Below the pieces are notes generated by a model. That model worked only from the letters and a program-made list of their open reading frames with translations. It made no database searches and had not been told where the DNA came from. A DNA stretch of 64,000 nt from Ruegeria discodermiae (GTDB taxonomy: Bacteria; Pseudomonadota; Alphaproteobacteria; Rhodobacterales; Rhodobacteraceae), in NCBI RefSeq assembly GCF_030758345.1, contig NZ_JAVAMO010000018.1, positions 28,198-92,197 of the forward strand, written 5' to 3'. A program made the position numbers and the translations under genes. Shown here piece after piece: positions 55,126 to 64,000 of this stretch (positions are counted from its first letter, which is position 1; each line of letters opens with the position of its first letter).

Positions 55126-56100
55126 TCAGCTTCGCAGGACAAAGTCATCCTTGAGCCAGGGCGCGATCCCGATAAGCGGACGGATTGCGTCTTCCTCGAT
55201 CAGTGACCGGGCTTTTGCGTCAATCAGGTCGACAACCGAGCGGGCACAATCCGGTGTCGTGACGAGGGCGAGTTCTCGGGCGAAGCTTTTGCCGGGGAAG
55301 GCGTGCATGCTCAGGCGGGATTGAAACCGTTTGGCGCGGGCGAACAACAGCGGCGTCGTAATGGTCCAACCCGCCTCTGCCGCGACCATGGCCATCAAGG
55401 TCTGGTTGTTGCTGCATTCAAAGGAATGCGATGCGGTGATGCCGATCCGGCGCAGTTGCGCCTCGATCTGGCGCGCAATGATCAAGGTGCTGGAAAATCT
55501 CAGACACGGCAGTTTGGCGCGCCCTTCGACGATATCTTTTAGCGACCCGTCTGCCGCGCGCGGCAGCACAACAACAAACGGATCCCGCAGCAGCGGGCGC
55601 TCCTGCAGATCGGCATAGCGCTCGGAGGGGCTGGCGGTGATCCCGAGGTCGAGCTGCCGATTGCGGAGCATCTCGATCAGGGTGTGGCTGGTGTCGGTGT
55701 GATAGCAGAAATTGCAACGTGGCATTGCCCGTGAAAGATACACGGCGAGTTCGGGCACAATGTCGCTGTCCAGATCTTCGATGGTGCCGATCCGCAGAGA
55801 GCTTGCCTCGGTCACACCGCCTGCCGAGGCCTCGGCCTTTGCCCGGCGAATGACCCGAAGCGCGTCATCGATATTGCGCAGAAACACCTTGCCCTTTGGC
55901 GTCAACACCATCGGCTTTCGATTGTGGTTGAACAGTTCGACGCCAAGATGTTCTTCGAGGCTGCGCAGGTGATGCGAAATGGTGCTGACGGCCAATCCGC
56001 TCTCATCCGCCGCATCCTGCAGCGATCCTTTCCGGGCGCAGATCTGAAACAGTTCCAGCCCTTTGAGGCTCAGATCCTTTCGGGTCGAATTTGGACGCAT
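55126..56100 (-). CDS. LysR-family transcriptional regulator
   Basis: The 324-residue protein has the LysR helix-turn-helix at about 14-72 (LELFQICARKGSLQDAADESGLAVSTISHHLRSLEEHLGVELFNH) and a periplasmic-binding-like effector domain (about 95-310). It lies between the MttB-like gene and the serine-cycle operon. It could therefore be a functional counterpart of QscR, the LysR regulator of serine-cycle genes in Methylobacterium, or control the methyltransferase. The ligand is unknown. Confidence 0.9.
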   Translation of the reverse strand: MRPNSTRKDLSLKGLELFQICARKGSLQDAADESGLAVSTISHHLRSLEEHLGVELFNHNRKPMVLTPKGKVFLRNIDDALRVIRRAKAEASAGGVTEASSLRIGTIEDLDSDIVPELAVYLSRAMPRCNFCYHTDTSHTLIEMLRNRQLDLGITASPSERYADLQERPLLRDPFVVVLPRAADGSLKDIVEGRAKLPCLRFSSTLIIARQIEAQLRRIGITASHSFECSNNQTLMAMVAAEAGWTITTPLLFARAKRFQSRLSMHAFPGKSFARELALVTTPDCARSVVDLIDAKARSLIEEDAIRPLIGIAPWLKDDFVLRS

Positions 56101-56149
56101 CAGAATGCTCCGGTCAGTTGGGCGTGAGGGGGGCGGTTCATCCGGATCT

Positions 56150-56794
56150 TCAGCGATCGGTATCTTTTCTGCCCGGGATTTGTGACGAGTAGTAATAGGC
56201 GATGGCCTGGGCGCGGTTCTTCACCGACAGTTTTTCATAGATGTTGGACAGGTGGAATTTTACCGTATTGGTCGAGATTTGCAGCGCTTTTGACAGGTCA
56301 CGATTGGACATGCCCTTGGACAGGAAATCCAGTATGGCGCGCTCTTTGCGAGACAGGCTGTAGATCGGGTCCTGCTGCATCTGGCGCACATCGACAAAGG
56401 GAAAGACCATCTTTCCGGCAGCAACATCGGCGCAGGTATTCAGCAGCCCCTCGACGGGTCCCGAGCGGGCTGCAAACCCTGCCGCCCCTGCCTGCATGGC
56501 CAGCCTTGGCGTGTCACCGGTCGCCTCGCCATAGACGACCAGACGGGGTGCTGTTTCATGCTCGCGCAGCACCTCGATCAGTTTTGCTGCTCCCAGCACC
56601 GGCAGATTCCAGTCAACCACACCAAGCTGAACCGGCACCCGCATGACGGTCCCCAAAAACCCCTCAGCGGTGGAAGATGTCGCCACGAGAGAGAATCGCG
56701 GGTCCTTTTCGAAGATCTCGGACATGGCTGACAGGACGAGCGTATTGTTGTCTGCCAGCATGATGTCGATGGGGGTATCGGGTGTGTCAAGCAT
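56150..56794 (-). CDS. NarL/LuxR-type response regulator
   Basis: The 214-residue protein has a receiver-like N-terminal domain (about 8-125). Asp11 and the phosphoacceptor region GVVDWNLPV are present, but the Thr/Lys switch residues are not clear, so phosphorylation is uncertain. The C-terminal LuxR helix-turn-helix (about 145-205; SLSRKERAILDFLSKGMSNRDLSKALQISTNTVKFHLSNIYEKL) is intact. No histidine kinase gene is near. It is divergent from sga, with two inverted CTACCC/GGGTAG repeats between, so it probably controls the serine-cycle operon. Confidence 0.86.
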   Translation of the reverse strand: MLDTPDTPIDIMLADNNTLVLSAMSEIFEKDPRFSLVATSSTAEGFLGTVMRVPVQLGVVDWNLPVLGAAKLIEVLREHETAPRLVVYGEATGDTPRLAMQAGAAGFAARSGPVEGLLNTCADVAAGKMVFPFVDVRQMQQDPIYSLSRKERAILDFLSKGMSNRDLSKALQISTNTVKFHLSNIYEKLSVKNRAQAIAYYYSSQIPGRKDTDR

Positions 56795-56822
56795 TTGGAA
56801 TCTCTCTGTTTATCGACATAAA

Positions 56823-56881
56823 CTACCCATATGGATAGGGTGTTTGATAGTATACTTCGGGATACTTACCATTTTGGGTAG
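56823..56881. promoter_or_regulatory. Inverted CTACCC/GGGTAG repeats before the serine-cycle operon
   Basis: CTACCC (56823-56828) and GGGTAG (56876-56881) are inverted, with a related GATAGGG between, in the 218 bases between the LuxR regulator gene and sga. Spacing of about five helical turns would suit a dimer or tetramer. The divergent regulator is the likely binder. Confidence 0.5.
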
Positions 56882-57012
56882 GTTTTTGCCCATTCATTTA
56901 GATGTCCGAAAGCAGTAGTAACTGACGTTGCGTCACGGGGCAAGTCTGGGCTTTTCTGGGGCTCAGAACGTGAACCGGGGCCGATGCCCCTGCCCAAACC
57001 GAGAGGCATCCG

Positions 57013-58254
57013 ATGACAGTTCAGATTTTTCCCAGCCTCGACATCCCCGAGACGCTTGCGGCTGGGCCAGGGCCCGGCAATACCGATCCGCGGGTGCTGC
57101 AGGCCTTCAGCGGTGCCGGTGTGGCGGATCACATGCAGCCCGATGTGCTGCGCGGGATGATCGAGTGCAAGCATATGCTGCGCGCGGTCTGGGGCACCGA
57201 CAACACCTATACTTTCGCGGTGGCGGGCACCGGCTGGAGCGGGTTGGATGCGATGTTCTCGGCAGTGATGCCGGGAGACAAGGTCGTGGCGTTTTCCAAC
57301 GGGACGTTCTCGGGCATCGACGCTCTGACGCTGCGGATCAAGGCGGCGACCCCGGCAGAACATGCGGCGGACCCGCTGGATCCGCAGGCCGCCAGCGTGA
57401 CCGTGGTCGAGCTGCCGCATGGCCAGTCGGTGACCGGAGCCGTGGTCGAGGCGGCGCTTGCCGAGCACAAACCGAAATGGGCCTTCATGGCGCATTGGGA
57501 GACCGGCTCGGGCCGGGTCAACGACCTGCGGGGCTTTTCGGATGCCTGCGCGCGTCACGAGGTGATGGGGCTGGTGGATGCGGTGTCGTCGCTGGGTGTC
57601 GATGATTTCTCGATCGATGAGTATCCGGGCGTTGCGGGCTGGGCCTCCTGCCCACAAAAAGGCCTGTGCTGCCTGCCGCTGACCTATGCGCCGGTCAGTT
57701 TCAGTGATGCCTATATCGCGTCGCTGCAGGTCAGTGGGGCTTATAGCTATGTGCACAACCCGATCTTCGAGGCGCGCCATTGGGGCATTCTCGAAGGCCG
57801 GGATGTGGAAAAGGGCACTTATCATCGCACCCATTCGGGCTATGCCGTCGCCGCTTTTCACGAAGCGCTGCGCCTGACGCTGCAGGAGGGGTTGGCCAAG
57901 CGAGCCGCCGCCTATCGCACCCATGAGACGGTTCTGCGTGATGCCGTCACGGCGATGGGCTGCACGGTCACCTCGGACATGCCCAGCCTTGTGGTGCTGA
58001 CGCTGCCGCCAGAGCTGGCGGGCCGCGAGATGGAGCTGGTGCAGGCCTGTCGGGCCGAGGGCTTTGGCATCTGGCCGACGCTCAGTGCGCCGGTGCAGGT
58101 GCGGATCGGCATCCTCAACCAACTCAACCGTCAGGCCATCAGCCAGATCGTGCGCCTATTTGCCGATGCGCTGGTTGCGTTGGGCGGCAAGGTGGATCGC
58201 GACGCAATCGAAGCGCTGCTCGAAAGCCGCTATGGCACGTCGATCGCAGCGTGA
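57013..58254 (+). CDS. sgaA: Serine-glyoxylate aminotransferase
   Basis: This class V PLP aminotransferase converts serine plus glyoxylate to hydroxypyruvate plus glycine in the serine cycle. The 413 residues start LDIPETLAAGPGPGNTDPRVLQAF, the typical AGPGP block, and the PLP lysine is Lys216 in SCPQKGLCCLP. AGAGGC lies before the ATG. It heads a run of genes that matches the serine cycle (mtkA, mtkB, hpr, ppc). The related aspartate-glyoxylate enzyme of the beta-hydroxyaspartate cycle is an alternative, but its companion genes are absent. Confidence 0.9.
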   Translation: MTVQIFPSLDIPETLAAGPGPGNTDPRVLQAFSGAGVADHMQPDVLRGMIECKHMLRAVWGTDNTYTFAVAGTGWSGLDAMFSAVMPGDKVVAFSNGTFSGIDALTLRIKAATPAEHAADPLDPQAASVTVVELPHGQSVTGAVVEAALAEHKPKWAFMAHWETGSGRVNDLRGFSDACARHEVMGLVDAVSSLGVDDFSIDEYPGVAGWASCPQKGLCCLPLTYAPVSFSDAYIASLQVSGAYSYVHNPIFEARHWGILEGRDVEKGTYHRTHSGYAVAAFHEALRLTLQEGLAKRAAAYRTHETVLRDAVTAMGCTVTSDMPSLVVLTLPPELAGREMELVQACRAEGFGIWPTLSAPVQVRIGILNQLNRQAISQIVRLFADALVALGGKVDRDAIEALLESRYGTSIAA

Positions 58255-58269
58255 ACGGGAGGGAGACAG

Positions 58270-59466
58270 ATGGACATTCATGAATATCAGGCCAAGGAAA
58301 TCCTGTCGAATTTTGGTGTCGCCGTGCCGACCGGCGCGCTGGCCTACAGCCCCGAGCAGGCGGCCTATCGCGCCCGCGAACTGGGTGGCGACAAGTGGAT
58401 CGTCAAGGCGCAGATCCATGCCGGGGGCCGCGGCAAGGCGGGCGGCGTCAAGCTCTGCAGTTCCGAAGGCGAGATCTATGAGGCCTGCAATGCGCTGTTC
58501 GGGCGCAAGCTGGTCACCCACCAGACAGGCGCCGAGGGCAAAGGCATCTACCGGGTCTATGTGGAATCCGCCGTGCCGATTGACCGCGAGATCTATTTGG
58601 GCTTCGTGTTGGACCGCACCAGCCAGCGGGTGATGATCGTGGCCTCCTCCGAAGGCGGGATGGAGATCGAGGATATCTCGGCAGAGAAGCCAGACAGCAT
58701 CGTGCGCTCGACGGTGGAACCCGCCGTGGGCCTGCAGGAATTCCAGGCCCGCGAGATCGCCTTCCAATTGGGGCTTGAGCCGGGGCTGATCCAGCAGATG
58801 GTGCGCACGCTGCAGGGCTGCTATGCCGCCTTCAGCGAGCTTGACGCCACCATGGTTGAGATCAATCCACTGGTGATCACCGGCGACAAGAGGGTGCTGG
58901 CGCTGGACGCCAAAATGAGCTTTGACGACAACGCGTTGTTCCGTCATCCCCAGATCAGTGAGCTGCGCGATAAGTCCCAGGAAGACCCGCGTGAGAGCCG
59001 CGCCGCCGATCGTGGCCTGTCTTACGTCGGGCTCGACGGCAATATCGGCTGCATTGTGAACGGCGCCGGCCTGGCGATGGCGACGATGGACACGATCAAG
59101 CTGGCGGGCGGCGAGCCCGCGAACTTCCTCGACATCGGCGGCGGTGCCTCGCCCGAGCGAGTGACCAAGGCGTTCCGGCTGGTTCTGTCGGATGACAATG
59201 TGCAGGCGATCCTCGTCAATATCTTCGCTGGCATCAACCGCTGCGACTGGGTCGCCGAAGGGGTGGTTCAGGCGCTGCGCGAGTTACAGATCGACATCCC
59301 TGTCGTGGTGCGCCTCGCAGGCACCAATGTCGAGGAGGGCCAGAAGATCCTGGCCAAATCCGGCCTGCCCATTATCCGCGCCACCTCGCTGATGGAGGCC
59401 GCCGAGCGCGCCGTGCGCGCCTGGCAGAACGATCTGACCCAGAATACCAAGATGAGGGCCGTCTGA
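58270..59466 (+). CDS. mtkA: Malate-CoA ligase (malate thiokinase) beta subunit
   Basis: MtkAB activates malate to malyl-CoA with ATP, which is then cleaved to acetyl-CoA and glyoxylate. The 398-residue protein is an ATP-grasp relative of Suc[26 protein letters not shown], then [43 protein letters not shown] and the C-terminal [18 protein letters not shown] follow. Context with sga, hpr and ppc distinguishes it from succinyl-CoA synthetase. Its stop overlaps mtkB by one base. Confidence 0.93.
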   Translation: MDIHEYQAKEILSNFGVAVPTGALAYSPEQAAYRARELGGDKWIVKAQIHAGGRGKAGGVKLCSSEGEIYEACNALFGRKLVTHQTGAEGKGIYRVYVESAVPIDREIYLGFVLDRTSQRVMIVASSEGGMEIEDISAEKPDSIVRSTVEPAVGLQEFQAREIAFQLGLEPGLIQQMVRTLQGCYAAFSELDATMVEINPLVITGDKRVLALDAKMSFDDNALFRHPQISELRDKSQEDPRESRAADRGLSYVGLDGNIGCIVNGAGLAMATMDTIKLAGGEPANFLDIGGGASPERVTKAFRLVLSDDNVQAILVNIFAGINRCDWVAEGVVQALRELQIDIPVVVRLAGTNVEEGQKILAKSGLPIIRATSLMEAAERAVRAWQNDLTQNTKMRAV

Positions 59467-60356
59467 TGAGCATTCTTCTCGACCGCGACACCAAGGTCAT
59501 CGTGCAGGGCATCACCGGGCGGATGGCCCGGTTCCACACCAAGGACATGCTGAATTACGGCACCAATGTCGTGGGCGGCGTGGTCCCCGGCAAGGGCGGC
59601 GAGACCGTCGAGGGCCTGCCGGTCTTTGACACCGTCAAACAGGCGGTGGAGGCCACCGGTGCCGAGGCCAGCCTCGTCTTTGTCCCGCCTCCCTTTGCCG
59701 CAGATTCGATCATGGAGGCGGCAGATAGCGGCATCCGCTACTGCGTCTGCATCACCGATGGCATCCCGGCGCAGGACATGATCCGGGTCAAACGCTACAT
59801 GTACCGCTACCCGCGCGACCGCCGCATGGTGCTGACCGGCCCGAACTGCGCTGGCACGATCAGCCCCGGCAAGGCACTCTTGGGAATCATGCCCGGCCAT
59901 ATCTACCTGCAAGGGCCTGTCGGCATCATCGGCCGCTCTGGCACGCTGGGCTATGAGGCCGCCGCCCAGCTCAAGGCGCGCGGCATCGGGGTCTCGACCA
60001 GTGTTGGGATTGGCGGCGACCCGATCAACGGCTCGTCCTTCCGCGATATCCTAGAACGGTTCGAACAGGATGACGAGACCAGCGTGATCGCCATGATCGG
60101 CGAGATCGGTGGCCCGCAAGAGGCCGAGGCAGCGGCGTTTATCCGCGATCACGTCACGAAGCCAGTAGTGGCATATGTGGCAGGTCTGACCGCCCCCAAG
60201 GGCCGCACCATGGGCCATGCGGGCGCGATCATCTCGGCCTTTGGCGAAAGCGCTTCGGAAAAAGTCGAAATCCTCTCGGCTGCCGGGGTCACCGTGGCAG
60301 AAAACCCCGCCGTCATCGGCGAGACGATCGCCCATGTCATGGAAAGGGCTGCGTGA
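59466..60356 (+). CDS. mtkB: Malate-CoA ligase (malate thiokinase) alpha subunit
   Basis: The 296-residue SucD-like subunit starts SILLDRDTKVIVQGITGRMARFHTKDMLNYGTNVVGG, the CoA-binding Rossmann fold. The phosphohistidine is in GRTMGHAGAI, and TGPNCAGTISPGKALLGIMPG is characteristic. It pairs with MtkA. It overlaps mtkA and hpr by one base each, so the genes are translationally coupled. Confidence 0.93.
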   Translation: MSILLDRDTKVIVQGITGRMARFHTKDMLNYGTNVVGGVVPGKGGETVEGLPVFDTVKQAVEATGAEASLVFVPPPFAADSIMEAADSGIRYCVCITDGIPAQDMIRVKRYMYRYPRDRRMVLTGPNCAGTISPGKALLGIMPGHIYLQGPVGIIGRSGTLGYEAAAQLKARGIGVSTSVGIGGDPINGSSFRDILERFEQDDETSVIAMIGEIGGPQEAEAAAFIRDHVTKPVVAYVAGLTAPKGRTMGHAGAIISAFGESASEKVEILSAAGVTVAENPAVIGETIAHVMERAA

Positions 60357-61327
60357 TGGTCAAACCTTCCGTTCTTGTCACCCGCCGCTGGCCCGCTGCC
60401 GTCGAAGCACAGTTGATGGACCGCTATGACGCGGTCCTGAACTGGGGCGACACACCGATGACCCCCGCCGAAATCCGCGAAGCGCTGAAAACTTATGACG
60501 CGGTGCTGCCAACCGTGACCGACCAGCTCAGCGCCGAGGCGCTGGACGTGCCCGCCGCAAAGACCAGGATCATCGCCAATTACGGCGTCGGCTATAGCCA
60601 TATCTGCGAACCCGCCGCGCGCAGCCTGGGCGTCACGGTCACCAACACGCCCGACGTGCTGTCAGAATGCACCGCCGATCTTGCGATGACGCTGCTGCTG
60701 ATGGTTGCACGACGTGCCGGGGAGGGCGAACGCGAAGTCCGCTCTGGTGCCTGGACCGGCTGGCGCCCGACCCATCTGGTCGGCACCAAGGTCAGCGGCA
60801 AGACGCTGGGCATCGTGGGCTTTGGTCGGATCGGTCAGGAGATGGCGCGTCGCGCCCATCACGGTTTTGGCATGAAGATCCTAGTGCAGAACCGCAGCAG
60901 GCTGGACCCGGCGCTGCTGGCCCGGTTCGGCGCAGAGCAGGTGGATGATCTTGACGCGCTGCTGCCGCGCTGCGACTTCGTCTCGCTACACTGTCCCGGC
61001 GGTGCGGCGAACCGGCACCTGATCAATGGTCGCAGGCTGGAGTTGATGAAGCCCGGCGCCTACCTGATCAACACCGCCCGTGGTGAGGTGGTCGACGAGT
61101 TCGCTCTGATCCAGGCGCTGAGCTATGACCTGATCGGCGGCGCTGCACTGGATGTCTTCGACGGTGAACCCAGGATCAGCCCCGACCTCATGCAGTGCGA
61201 CAACCTCGTCATGCTCCCCCACCTCGGAAGCGCCACAAAAGAAGCCCGGGAAGCAATGGGAGAAAGGGTCCTCAACAACCTCAACGACTTCTTCAACGGG
61301 CGCGATCCAATCGACAGAGTCATATGA
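60356..61327 (+). CDS. hprA: D-2-hydroxyacid dehydrogenase, hydroxypyruvate reductase/glycerate dehydrogenase
   Basis: The 323-residue protein has the NAD(P)-binding motif GIVGFGRIGQEMARRAHH (about 145-162), RGEVVDE, DVFDGEP and the catalytic His in LPHLGSATKEA. It reduces hydroxypyruvate to D-glycerate, the step after Sga. I start it at ATG 60356, overlapping the mtkB stop; a GTG three bases earlier is possible. Its end overlaps the ppc start by four bases. Confidence 0.9.
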   Translation: MVKPSVLVTRRWPAAVEAQLMDRYDAVLNWGDTPMTPAEIREALKTYDAVLPTVTDQLSAEALDVPAAKTRIIANYGVGYSHICEPAARSLGVTVTNTPDVLSECTADLAMTLLLMVARRAGEGEREVRSGAWTGWRPTHLVGTKVSGKTLGIVGFGRIGQEMARRAHHGFGMKILVQNRSRLDPALLARFGAEQVDDLDALLPRCDFVSLHCPGGAANRHLINGRRLELMKPGAYLINTARGEVVDEFALIQALSYDLIGGAALDVFDGEPRISPDLMQCDNLVMLPHLGSATKEAREAMGERVLNNLNDFFNGRDPIDRVI

Positions 61328-63957
61328 TGCAAGCGCTGGCCAGAAGTATCGACCCCGAACAGGGGCCTATGGGTTACGCGGAGGGGTTGCGATCCGAGTT
61401 GCGTATGCTTTGGCGCAACATCCTACTGAAGCGCGCGCCACATGTGGCCACATGGGCCGAGGCTTGCCCGCTCGCTTCGATTCCCTCGGGTCCTGCCGCG
61501 ACCCCGTATCTGCAGGCCTTGTCGATCTGGTTCCAGCTCTTGCGCATCATCGAAGAAAACGCAGAGGTGCGGACCCGTCGGCAGATCGAAACCAAGGACG
61601 GGGTCGACGCTGTGGAAGGCGGATTCGCCGAAGCGCTATCCGATCTGAACTTGAACCCGGATCAGGCGGCGCAGCTGACCGATGAGCTTATGGCAGGCCC
61701 GACCCTGACGGCGCATCCAACCGAAGCAAAGCGCGTCACCGTACTGGAAATTCACCGGCGGATTTACCGCAATCTGGTCAGCCTGGAAACCCAACGCTGG
61801 ACTCCGACCGAACGGTCCGAACTGTTGAGCGCCCTGGAAAGTGAGATTGACCTTTTGTGGCTGACAGGGGAGTTGCGCCTGTCCCGCCCCAGCCTGCATG
61901 ATGAGATCGAATGGGGCCTGCAGTTCTTCCGCGATGCGATCTTTGACGCCGTACCCCAGGTGATGGACCGGTTCGATCAGGCCTGTCTGCACGTTCTGCG
62001 CCAGACCCTAGACGTGACCCCCAACATTCGTTTCCATAGCTGGATTGGTGGTGACCGGGATGGCAACCCCAACGTCACCACCGAGATGACCTCGCTCGCC
62101 CTGAAGCGCGGGCGCGAGACGGCACTTGATCTTTACCTCCAAGCGATCGAACAGGCCGCCAGCAGGTTGAGCATCAATGCCTTGATCCTGCCACTGCCCG
62201 AGCCCCATGCCACGCGGTTGAAAACGATCATCGACCGCGCGCCAACGAGCGCGCGCAACCCCAATGAACCCTTCCGTCAGGCACTCAGCGCCATTGCTCA
62301 TCGGTTGAGCGAGGATGACTACGCGCAAATCTCGCAATTCGTGAAGGATCTTGATGCGCTCGACGCGGCGCTCTGTTCGGTCAGTGCAGAAGTGCTGGCA
62401 CGGCAGCATGTCCGGTCCCTGCGCCGGGCTGCATCCGTGTTCGGGTTCCGCACAACGACGCTGGACATTCGACAGAACTCAACCGTGACGACCAGCGTGT
62501 TGGCAGAACTCTGGGCATTGTCCGGACCGGTCCCCGATTTCGGCTCGCCCGAATGGTCAAGCCGCCTGCGCACAGAGCTGGCAGATCAGACCCTGCAATG
62601 CCCTGCCAAGGATCAGTTGAGCGATCAGGCACGGGAATTACTGGCGCTGCTCGCGCTGGTCCATTCGGTGCGCAACGGGTCCGATCCCAAGGCAATGGGT
62701 CCTCTCATCCTGTCCATGACACGATCGGCGGATGACATTCTGGGGGTTTACCTGCTTGCGCGTTATGCGGGCTTTGGTGCCGAGACACTGGATATCTCGG
62801 TTGTGCCGCTGTTCGAGACCATCGCCGACCTGCGCAATGCGCCTGCGATTTTGCAGGAGGTGCTGAAGGTTCCCCTTGCCCGGCGCAGCCTCAAGACCGG
62901 GGGCAACCTGATCGAGATCATGCTGGGCTATTCCGACAGCGGCAAGGATGGCGGGTTTTTCTGCTCGACCTGGGAGCTGGATCGCGCGCAGCGCCGAATT
63001 GTCTCAGCATTGGCATCACAAGGTTTTCGCGCTGCATTTTTTCACGGCCGCGGCGGGTCGGTCAGCCGGGGCGGCGCCCCCACCGGTCGCGCCATCGCCG
63101 CACAGCCCAATGGAACGATCTCGGGGCAGTTGCGCCTGACCGAACAGGGCGAGGTCGTCTCGGCCAAATATGCCAACCGGGGCACGGCTGCGGCGCATCT
63201 TGAGCTGCTGTTGTCCTGCACCCTGCGCCACACAGCCAACCAGACTAAAACCAAGGTCCGGCCAGAGTTTGATGACGCGTTGGACGCCTTATCCGAGTTG
63301 TCGCAAACAACCTATGTGTGCCTGCTCGAAATGCCCGGGTTTCTGGACTACTTCCAAGACGCAAGCCCGGTCGAGGAACTGGCCCGCCTGAAAATCGGCT
63401 CCCGCCCGGCCCGTCGATTTGGTGCCGCCAGCCTGGACGATCTGCGCGCCATTCCATGGGTGTTCGCCTGGTCTCAGAACCGCCATCTAATCACCGGCTG
63501 GTACGGGTTCGGCGCGGCGATGCGCAGTTTCCGCCGCTTTCGGGGCGCGCGCGGCGATGAGGTGCTGCAAGATCTCTTCCGGCAGTCCCGGCTGTTCCGG
63601 CTTGCCGTCGATGAGATAGAGAAATCCCTGTATCAAACCGACATGGCGGTGGCCGCGCAATATGCCCAGCTGGTCCGCGACCCCGAGACCCGCCAGCGCA
63701 TCTTCGGGGCGATCAGGGCCGAGTATGCCAATGCCTGCGACGCGGTGAAGTTTCTGACCGGCGGGCAGGCGATCGGAGATCGGTTTCCGCGATTGCGCGA
63801 GCGCTTTGAACGCAAACGGGCCGAATTGGGCCGCATTCACACGCTTCAGGTCGATCTGTTGCGCCAATCCCGTGACAAAACCCGAACCGGCGCTGATGCA
63901 GTGCCGCTCCTTCAATCCATGAATGCCATCTCTGCCGGGCTGGGCTGGACTGGCTGA
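61324..63957 (+). CDS. ppc: Phosphoenolpyruvate carboxylase
   Basis: PEPC fixes bicarbonate onto PEP to make oxaloacetate, the carboxylation step of the serine cycle. The 877-residue protein has LTAHPTEAKRVT (catalytic His), GDRDGNPNVT, GYSDSGKDGGF, FHGRGGSVSRGGAPT and RAIPWVFAWSQNR. It ends SAGLGWTG, a variant of the usual MRNTG tail. I start at ATG 61324 (MMQALARSIDPEQG), overlapping hpr by four bases. Allosteric acetyl-CoA activation cannot be judged. Confidence 0.96.
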   Translation: MMQALARSIDPEQGPMGYAEGLRSELRMLWRNILLKRAPHVATWAEACPLASIPSGPAATPYLQALSIWFQLLRIIEENAEVRTRRQIETKDGVDAVEGGFAEALSDLNLNPDQAAQLTDELMAGPTLTAHPTEAKRVTVLEIHRRIYRNLVSLETQRWTPTERSELLSALESEIDLLWLTGELRLSRPSLHDEIEWGLQFFRDAIFDAVPQVMDRFDQACLHVLRQTLDVTPNIRFHSWIGGDRDGNPNVTTEMTSLALKRGRETALDLYLQAIEQAASRLSINALILPLPEPHATRLKTIIDRAPTSARNPNEPFRQALSAIAHRLSEDDYAQISQFVKDLDALDAALCSVSAEVLARQHVRSLRRAASVFGFRTTTLDIRQNSTVTTSVLAELWALSGPVPDFGSPEWSSRLRTELADQTLQCPAKDQLSDQARELLALLALVHSVRNGSDPKAMGPLILSMTRSADDILGVYLLARYAGFGAETLDISVVPLFETIADLRNAPAILQEVLKVPLARRSLKTGGNLIEIMLGYSDSGKDGGFFCSTWELDRAQRRIVSALASQGFRAAFFHGRGGSVSRGGAPTGRAIAAQPNGTISGQLRLTEQGEVVSAKYANRGTAAAHLELLLSCTLRHTANQTKTKVRPEFDDALDALSELSQTTYVCLLEMPGFLDYFQDASPVEELARLKIGSRPARRFGAASLDDLRAIPWVFAWSQNRHLITGWYGFGAAMRSFRRFRGARGDEVLQDLFRQSRLFRLAVDEIEKSLYQTDMAVAAQYAQLVRDPETRQRIFGAIRAEYANACDAVKFLTGGQAIGDRFPRLRERFERKRAELGRIHTLQVDLLRQSRDKTRTGADAVPLLQSMNAISAGLGWTG

Positions 63958-63977
63958 CCCTCGTGAGGATTATTGAC

Positions 63978-64000
63978 ATGAACGCCCCCCATCGTAGCAA
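63978..64000 (+). CDS. Start of a further gene, cut by the window edge (possibly malyl-CoA lyase)
   Basis: ATG 63978 follows GTGAGGATTATTGAC, a good ribosome-binding site, 20 bases after ppc, and opens MNAPHRS before the window ends. In serine-cycle operons the next gene is often malyl-CoA lyase (mcl), which would complete the malyl-CoA step. This identity comes from context only. Confidence 0.4.

Noticed and set aside
57013..58254. Beta-hydroxyaspartate cycle aminotransferase (BhcA)
   Set aside because: bhcB, bhcC and bhcD are absent; the neighbours are serine-cycle genes.
1..64000. CRISPR arrays, insertion sequences, prophage or rRNA genes
   Set aside because: No regular direct repeats, transposase, integrase, phage structural genes or rRNA sequence were seen.

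Overview
The window looks like chromosome of a marine Roseobacter-group alphaproteobacterium (Rhodobacteraceae, Ruegeria/Silicibacter-like). Evidence is the high GC content, the Rhodobacterales neighbourhood NDUFA12 - MlaD - DUF2155 - aat - accC - accB, a GapR (DUF2312) gene, a ScfR-type regulator, a transporter-fused histidine kinase, and a serine-cycle operon beside glycine cleavage and methylamine-type C1 genes. This assignment rests on gene families and order only.

Layout. 0-5 kb: the 3' part of lepA, a sulfotransferase gene followed by a second degenerate copy of the lepA 3' end, a small SMR-like membrane protein, a possible phasin-like gene with PhaR-type palindromes, a secreted protein, about 1 kb without a convincing gene, and a short entericidin-type lipoprotein. 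5-12 kb: clpP-clpX, a Rid-family protein, NDUFA12, MlaD, DUF2155, aat, accBC and a PAS-LuxR regulator. 12-15 kb: a frameshifted GSCFA/SGNH surface-polysaccharide pair and a glycosyltransferase. 15-22 kb: a complete branched-chain-type ABC importer divergent from scfR. 22-27 kb: a CheY-like receiver, a small membrane protein, a solute-symporter/histidine-kinase fusion and a FliM-like protein, then a DUF442 phosphatase-like gene. 27-31 kb: small conserved genes, gapR, and a lower-GC patch with a Nif11/NHLP-type RiPP precursor lacking nearby maturation genes, and a class III nucleotide cyclase. 31-34 kb: modABC.

34-45 kb is a one-directional glycine module: an HTH-cupin regulator divergent from glyA, lpd, lipA, a Na+/glycine-alanine symporter, a universal stress protein, gcvT, gcvH and gcvP. 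A perfect palindrome sits between the -35 and -10 of the glyA promoter. 45-51 kb is an uncharacterised catabolic cluster: a FadR-type GntR regulator with a perfect operator palindrome, DUF1330, AA_synth, alpha/beta hydrolase, flavin reductase with a degenerate Nudix-like tail, a luciferase-like monooxygenase and an aldehyde dehydrogenase. 51-55 kb has a dimethylglycine/sarcosine-dehydrogenase-like flavoprotein divergent from a non-pyrrolysine MttB-family methyltransferase. 55-64 kb has LysR and LuxR regulators and the tightly coupled serine-cycle operon sga-mtkA-mtkB-hpr-ppc, with the start of one more gene (possibly malyl-CoA lyase) at the edge.

Taken together, the right half reads as a C1 economy. 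Methyl groups from methylated amines would be released by the flavoprotein and the MttB-like enzyme. Glycine is imported, made or split by glyA and gcvTHP with its own L-protein and lipoyl synthase. Carbon is assimilated through the serine cycle. The most unusual items are the orphan RiPP precursor, the symporter-kinase/CheY/FliM-like transcription unit, the flavin-dependent catabolic cluster of unknown substrate, and the lepA tail duplication around the sulfotransferase.
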